Below are positions 7,175 through 10,449 of a stretch of 10,449 bases of DNA, one piece after another (the first letter of the stretch is position 1; the number at the start of each line of letters is the position of its first letter). A program made the position numbers and the translations under genes. The notes below the pieces were generated by a model. The model worked only from the letters and a program-made list of their open reading frames with translations. It was not told the origin of the DNA and ran no database searches. Origin of the DNA: an uncultured Streptococcus sp. (GTDB lineage Bacteria > Bacillota > Bacilli > Lactobacillales > Streptococcaceae); assembly GCA_934201655.1 (NCBI GenBank), contig CAKPXD010000041.1, forward strand, positions 1 to 10,449, given 5' to 3'.

Positions 7175-7203
7175 ATTATACCATAAATCGCTTTCAAATA
7201 TAA
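7175..7203 (-). promoter_or_regulatory. Promoter of relQ-nadK-pta
   Basis: On the minus strand TGG followed by TATAAT (7183-7175) is a consensus extended -10. The -35 at 17-base spacing is poor (TTATAT, 7203-7198), which an extended -10 can tolerate. Initiation near 7168 gives a leader of about 82 bases. The start point nearly coincides with that of the opposite CYTH promoter. Confidence 0.6.
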
Positions 7204-7219
7204 AGAAAAGGTTGAAAAA

Positions 7220-7789
7220 ATGAAACATTTAGAAATTGAAATGAAAACACTTCTCAGTAAAGAAGAATATCAGAGATTGCAAGGTCAGTTTTCAGAAATT
7301 ACACCAATTACACAAAAAAATTACTACTTAGATACACCTGATTTTTATCTTCGTCAACATAAGATTGCCATGCGCATTCGTACATTTGAAAATAGTGCCG
7401 AATTAACCATAAAAATCCCTCAAACAGTTGGAAATATGGAATACAATCAAGCCCTCACTCTTGAGGAAGCCAATGCTTGTCTTGAAGAATGCAAACTCCC
7501 TCAAGGATTGATTTTTGATGAGTTATCAAATCGAGGTGTTTCACCAAGTGGCTGGTTTGTCTTAGGTTGTTTAACTACTGTTCGTTATGAGAAAGAGACG
7601 TCTATTGGGCTCATGGCCCTTGATCAAAGCAGATACTTTAATGTTGTTGATTATGAACTAGAGTTGGAAGTCGAAAATGGAGACCAAGGAAGTCTTGATT
7701 TTCAGGAGTTTTTACAGGCAAATGATATCGAATACAAGAAAGCTCCTTCTAAATTAGTGAGATTTATAGAAAATATGAAAAAATACTGA
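7220..7789 (+). CDS. CYTH-domain protein (triphosphate tunnel metalloenzyme, YjbK-like)
   Basis: The 189-residue protein begins with the CYTH hallmark ExExK as E-I-E-M-K (5-9). Alternating charged residues that would line the eight-stranded tunnel follow: M-R-I-R (51-54), T-I-K (63-65), V-R-Y-E-K (121-125), D135, the acidic strand Y-E-L-E-L-E-V-E (145-152) and K178 in P-S-K. Such proteins bind triphosphate groups with divalent metal. Known members are inorganic triphosphatases, thiamine triphosphatases and class IV adenylate cyclases. The substrate of this branch is not known to me; simple triphosphate hydrolysis is the safest guess. It has no signal peptide or membrane segment. AAAGG lies nine bases before the ATG. 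The gene is divergent from relQ, and the same pair of families is neighbouring in B. subtilis (yjbK and yjbM). No clear terminator separates it from prs. Confidence 0.88.
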   Translation: MKHLEIEMKTLLSKEEYQRLQGQFSEITPITQKNYYLDTPDFYLRQHKIAMRIRTFENSAELTIKIPQTVGNMEYNQALTLEEANACLEECKLPQGLIFDELSNRGVSPSGWFVLGCLTTVRYEKETSIGLMALDQSRYFNVVDYELELEVENGDQGSLDFQEFLQANDIEYKKAPSKLVRFIENMKKY

Positions 7790-7804
7790 AATTATCTTCT
7801 TTTT

Positions 7805-7833
7805 TTGATAAAATAGAAGGGATAAAAAATAAT
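7805..7833 (+). promoter_or_regulatory. Probable promoter of prs and downstream genes
   Basis: -35 TTGATA (7805-7810), 17-base spacer and -10 AATAAT (7828-7833), each 5 of 6 to consensus. Initiation near 7840 leaves a leader of about 70 bases before prs. No PurR box or other known operator was recognised in the leader. Confidence 0.5.
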
Positions 7834-7912
7834 AGAATCTGTAATGGACTACAGTTGTTAATAAAATGTTTCCTTTTACTGATTCACATAGTTTATAGAG
7901 GACGGTTTATCA

Positions 7913-8857
7913 ATGTCAGATACAAAGAATATGAAGCTTTTTTCACTTTCATCAAATCATGAAATTGCTCAAAAAATTGCGGATGCTGCAGGTGTTCCGC
8001 TTGGAAAATTATCATCACGTCAATTTTCAGATGGTGAAATCCAAGTTAACATCGAAGAAAGTGTTCGTGGCTATGATGTTTATATCATCCAGTCTACTTC
8101 TTATCCTGTTAGCAATCATTTGATGGAACTTTTAATCACTGTTGATGCCTGTGTTCGTGCTAGTGCAAATACAATCAATGTTGTCATGCCTTATTTTGGT
8201 TATGCTCGTCAAGACCGTATTGCTTCCTCTCGCGAACCTCTTACAGCTAAACTTGTTGCAAATATGTTAGTAAAAGCTGGGGTTAGTCGTGTATTGACAC
8301 TGGACCTTCATGCTGTTCAGGTACAAGGTTTCTTTGATATTCCTGTAGATAACCTCTATACAATTCCGCTATTTGCAAAACACTACATTGATAAAGGTTT
8401 AACTTGTCCAGATGTGGTTGTTGTCAGCCCTAAAAACTCAGGTGTAAAGCGTGCTCGTAGCCTTGCTGAATACCTTGATGCTCCGATTGCTATCATTGAC
8501 TATGCTCAAGATGATTCTGAACGTAGCCAAGGTTACATTATCGGAGAGGTTGAAGGCAAGAAAGCAATATTAATCGATGACATTCTTAATACAGGCCGTA
8601 CTTTCTCTGAAGCTGCTAAAATTTTGGAACGCGATGGTGCTACTGAAATTTACGCGGTATCCAGCCATGGACTTTTCGTTGACGGTGCTGCAGACTTACT
8701 GGATGCAACAAATATCAAGGAAATCTTGGTTACAGATTCTGTATTGACAGAAAGTAAAAAACCTAAAAACGTACAATACATCACTGCTAGCGAATTGATT
8801 GGTGATGCAATGGTTCGTATCCACGAAAGAAAACCAGTTAGTCCATTGTTTAAATAG
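7913..8857 (+). CDS. prs: Ribose-phosphate pyrophosphokinase (PRPP synthetase)
   Basis: Cytoplasmic enzyme of 314 residues that transfers pyrophosphate from ATP to ribose 5-phosphate, giving PRPP for purine, pyrimidine, NAD, histidine and tryptophan synthesis. Two phosphoribosyltransferase-fold halves are seen. R-Q-D-R (99-102) and D-L-H-A (131-134, metal and catalytic His133) are canonical. The second half is divergent. The segment after V-V-S-P reads K-N-S-G instead of D-H-G-G, and the ribose-phosphate loop is D-D-I-L-N-T-G-R-T (222-230) instead of D-D-x-x-D-T-A-G-T. The flexible loop that carries catalytic Lys197 and Arg199 in B. subtilis is replaced by D-Y-A-Q-D-D-S-E-R (196-204). Streptococcal Prs proteins I recall share these changes. 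Streptococci often have two prs genes, and this one matches the copy next to a cysteine desulfurase. GAGGA lies ten bases before the ATG; a second ATG at codon 7 is less likely. The next gene starts 15 bases later. Confidence 0.95.
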   Translation: MSDTKNMKLFSLSSNHEIAQKIADAAGVPLGKLSSRQFSDGEIQVNIEESVRGYDVYIIQSTSYPVSNHLMELLITVDACVRASANTINVVMPYFGYARQDRIASSREPLTAKLVANMLVKAGVSRVLTLDLHAVQVQGFFDIPVDNLYTIPLFAKHYIDKGLTCPDVVVVSPKNSGVKRARSLAEYLDAPIAIIDYAQDDSERSQGYIIGEVEGKKAILIDDILNTGRTFSEAAKILERDGATEIYAVSSHGLFVDGAADLLDATNIKEILVTDSVLTESKKPKNVQYITASELIGDAMVRIHERKPVSPLFK

Positions 8858-8862
8858 AAATT

Positions 8863-8869
8863 AGGTGAG
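8863..8869 (+). promoter_or_regulatory. Ribosome binding site supporting a TTG start of the desulfurase
   Basis: AGGTGAG lies directly upstream of TTG at 8873-8875, with seven bases between AGG and the start. No ATG is available near the conserved N-terminus, and starting at the TTG gives the family-typical M-I-Y-L-D-N-A-A-T-T. Confidence 0.7.
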
Positions 8870-8872
8870 TTT

Positions 8873-9988
8873 TTGATTTATTTAGATAATGCTGCTACGA
8901 CACCGATGTCAGCAGTTGCTATCTCAGCAATGACCCAAGTCATGCAAGAAACTTATGGCAATCCTTCTAGTATTCATAGTCATGGACGTCAAGCGGGAAA
9001 ATTATTGCGTGAAGCGCGCCAAGACTTGGCATCTTTACTAGGAACTAAACCCCAACATCTTTTCTTCACTGCAGGCGGAACTGAAAGTAACAACACTGCT
9101 ATTATCGGTCACTGTCTTCGTCACCAAAATTTGGGCAAGCACATTATTACTACTGCTATTGAGCATCATTCAGTTCTTGAGCCTATTGAATACTTGGTTG
9201 AGAATTTTGGTTTTGAAGTAACAATTTTACAACCCATTAATCAAGAAATCACTGTTCAACAAGTTCAAGAAGCTCTTCGTGATGATACAATCCTTGTATC
9301 AATTATGTATGCCAACAATGAAACTGGTACTCTTTTACCAATTTCAGAAATTGGAGAACTTCTGAAACAGCATCAGGCATCTTTCCATGTGGATGCAGTC
9401 CAAGCAGTTGGAAAAGTTCCAATTTTACCTGAAGTTTTGGGAATTGATTTCCTCAGTGCTTCTGCTCATAAATTTCACGGGCCAAAGGGTATCGGTTTCC
9501 TATACGCTTCTTCTACAGATTTTGATTCATACTTACACGGTGGAGAGCAGGAGCAGAAAAAAAGAGCAGGAACAGAAAATCTTCCTGCAATTCTAGGTAT
9601 GGTTGCTGCACTTAAGGATGACCTTGAACATTTAGAAAGCAACTTTGAAAAAGTTCAACAACTAAAAGACACATTCTTAAATGAAATTGTTGACACTGAC
9701 TATTATCTCAATCAAGGAAAATATCAGTTACCTTATGTCCTCAATATCGGATTCCCAGGACAACGAAATGACCTACTACTACTTCGTTTAGATCTTGAAG
9801 GTATTTCTATTTCAACTGGTTCTGCTTGTACTGCAGGTGTTGTTCAGGTCAGTCATGTCCTTCAGTCCTTCTACGGAGATGGGTCTCCTCGCTTGCACGA
9901 ATCTGTCCGTGTCAGTATTTCACCTCAAAATACAGAACAAGAAATGATAACACTCGCTAAAACACTAAAAGAAATTATCGGAGGTTAA
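8873..9988 (+). CDS. Cysteine desulfurase, NifS/IscS type
   Basis: PLP-dependent enzyme of 371 residues that removes sulfur from cysteine as a protein persulfide, leaving alanine. The N-terminal Y-L-D-N-A-A-T-T-P is typical. PLP contacts are visible at E-H-H (97-99), D174 and Q177 in V-D-A-V-Q-A, and the Schiff-base lysine K200 in S-A-H-K. The persulfide cysteine is C319 in T-G-S-A-C-T-A-G, on a loop of the longer group I (NifS/IscS) type rather than the SufS type. R-A-G-T-E-N (231-236) is the conserved R-x-G-T-E-N. Translation starts at TTG. Streptococci make Fe-S clusters with a separate SUF operon, so this enzyme more likely feeds tRNA thiolation or another sulfur carrier; that is inference. 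It is followed after four bases by a DUF1831 gene whose ribosome binding site lies in its last codons. Confidence 0.94.
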   Translation: MIYLDNAATTPMSAVAISAMTQVMQETYGNPSSIHSHGRQAGKLLREARQDLASLLGTKPQHLFFTAGGTESNNTAIIGHCLRHQNLGKHIITTAIEHHSVLEPIEYLVENFGFEVTILQPINQEITVQQVQEALRDDTILVSIMYANNETGTLLPISEIGELLKQHQASFHVDAVQAVGKVPILPEVLGIDFLSASAHKFHGPKGIGFLYASSTDFDSYLHGGEQEQKKRAGTENLPAILGMVAALKDDLEHLESNFEKVQQLKDTFLNEIVDTDYYLNQGKYQLPYVLNIGFPGQRNDLLLLRLDLEGISISTGSACTAGVVQVSHVLQSFYGDGSPRLHESVRVSISPQNTEQEMITLAKTLKEIIGG

Positions 9989-9992
9989 CTAA

Positions 9993-10340
9993 ATGGCATT
10001 TGAACAAACCATTAAACTAAAGAATTGTCGTTATGATTACACACTTAGCCCAACCGTAAAAAAATTCACACTAAAAGATAACACTTTTTTTGAGACAAAA
10101 GTTGGGAACTATGAATTAACACGCCTTCTTGAAAAAGTTCCAAACAGTGGAGAAGGTTTTCAACTCAAGATTATCATCAACAAAGACTTGACAGGTGCAA
10201 AAATCAATATCACTGATAAATTTGGCTTACGTCTAGTTGATATCTTCAAATCAGAAGAAACTCATATCCACCAAGAAAAGTTCTACTTTTTGATGGACAG
10301 TCTAGTTGAACGTGGCGTATTTACAAAAAGCGAAAGATAG
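9993..10340 (+). CDS. DUF1831 family protein
   Basis: Small soluble protein of 115 residues that I recognise as the DUF1831 family (from memory, without a search). It begins M-A-F-E and has a mixed strand-helix pattern with no signal peptide, membrane segment or known catalytic motif. There is one cysteine, C12, in L-K-N-C-R-Y. The middle (about 37-75) is rich in conserved-looking residues such as V-G-N-Y-E-L-T-R-L-L. The C-terminus (94-110) is an amphipathic helix. GGAGG, formed by the last glycine codons of the desulfurase gene, lies eight bases before the ATG, so its translation is probably tied to that gene. Constant pairing with a cysteine desulfurase suggests a helper or sulfur-acceptor role, which has not been shown. 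Confidence 0.8.
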   Translation: MAFEQTIKLKNCRYDYTLSPTVKKFTLKDNTFFETKVGNYELTRLLEKVPNSGEGFQLKIIINKDLTGAKINITDKFGLRLVDIFKSEETHIHQEKFYFLMDSLVERGVFTKSER

Positions 10341-10349
10341 AAGGCACTT

Positions 10350-10449
10350 ATGTTTCGATTAGCTTACAAGGATACTTATTTAGTAGAGCGTGTGCAAGAA
10401 TATGAAGACTACGAAGCTCTGATGCTCTCTCTATCGGGTTGTGTAACTC
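10350..10449 (+). CDS. DUF4649-type small protein, N-terminal part (cut by window edge)
   Basis: Thirty-three codons are visible, starting M-F-R-L-A-Y-K-D-T-Y and containing an acidic, tyrosine-rich stretch Q-E-Y-E-D-Y-E-A, then L-S-L-S-G-C-V-T at the edge. I recall a pneumococcal protein of the DUF4649 family with nearly the same start in this genomic position. GAAGG lies six bases before the ATG, and the gene begins nine bases after the DUF1831 stop, so it belongs to the same unit. Its function is unknown. The cysteine in S-G-C-V is the only one visible. Confidence 0.7.
   Translation, partial: MFRLAYKDTYLVERVQEYEDYEALMLSLSGCVT

Noticed and set aside
7087..7219. Replication terminus strand switch at the divergent point
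   Set aside because: Genes diverge here, whereas leading-strand genes should converge at a terminus. The change of direction is ordinary operon layout.
7792..7825. Possible terminator between the CYTH gene and prs
   Set aside because: TTATC/GATAA and TTCT/AGAA can pair, but the stem is interrupted, the T-run lies in the loop and only A residues follow. It does not look like a functional terminator.
9545..9579. Near-identical 16-base repeat (GAGCAGGAGCAGAAAA and GAGCAGGAACAGAAAA) inside the cysteine desulfurase gene
   Set aside because: The copies are offset by 19 bases, so they are read in different frames, and they encode the conserved G-G-E-Q-E to R-A-G-T-E-N segment. Coincidence of codons is more likely than duplication.

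Overview
This window is ordinary chromosomal DNA of a mitis-group Streptococcus (S. mitis / oralis / infantis / pneumoniae type). The evidence is low G+C, short AGGAG-type ribosome binding sites, protein sequences very close to remembered pneumococcal ones, and above all a XerS N-terminus preceded by a difSL-type site, the single-recombinase Xer system of streptococci and lactococci. I saw no phage, insertion sequence, CRISPR array, tRNA or rRNA.

Layout. At the left edge are the first 35 bases of xerS (minus strand), its promoter and, overlapping the promoter, the chromosome dimer resolution site. This places the window at or near the replication terminus. About 270 bases of gene-free, hairpin-rich DNA follow, including a strong terminator. 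Next comes a minus-strand unit, rbgA - rnhB - ClC exchanger (3578 down to 387): a ribosome-assembly GTPase, RNase HII and a chloride/proton antiporter with a C-terminal TrkA-C-like domain. A 148-base gap holds the terminator of the next unit and the promoter of this one. The second minus-strand unit is relQ - nadK - RluA-family pseudouridine synthase - pta (7086 down to 3727), with overlapping or closely spaced genes.

From a shared regulatory region at about 7087-7219 the direction changes. The plus strand carries a CYTH (triphosphate tunnel) protein, then prs (PRPP synthetase), a NifS/IscS-type cysteine desulfurase, a DUF1831 protein and the start of a DUF4649-type protein cut by the right edge.

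How it fits together. The middle of the window is a nucleotide and energy cluster: alarmone synthesis (RelQ), NADP supply (NadK), acetyl phosphate (Pta), PRPP (Prs) and a probable triphosphate-binding enzyme (CYTH). It is joined on the right by a sulfur-mobilising cysteine desulfurase with two small uncharacterised partners.

The points most worth a second look are the overlap of difSL with the xerS promoter, the face-to-face promoters with a perfect palindrome between relQ and the CYTH gene, the non-canonical catalytic loop of Prs, and the desulfurase - DUF1831 - DUF4649 trio. I did not find a wholly novel system. Promoters and terminators were read by eye, and family assignments come from motifs and memory, not from searches.
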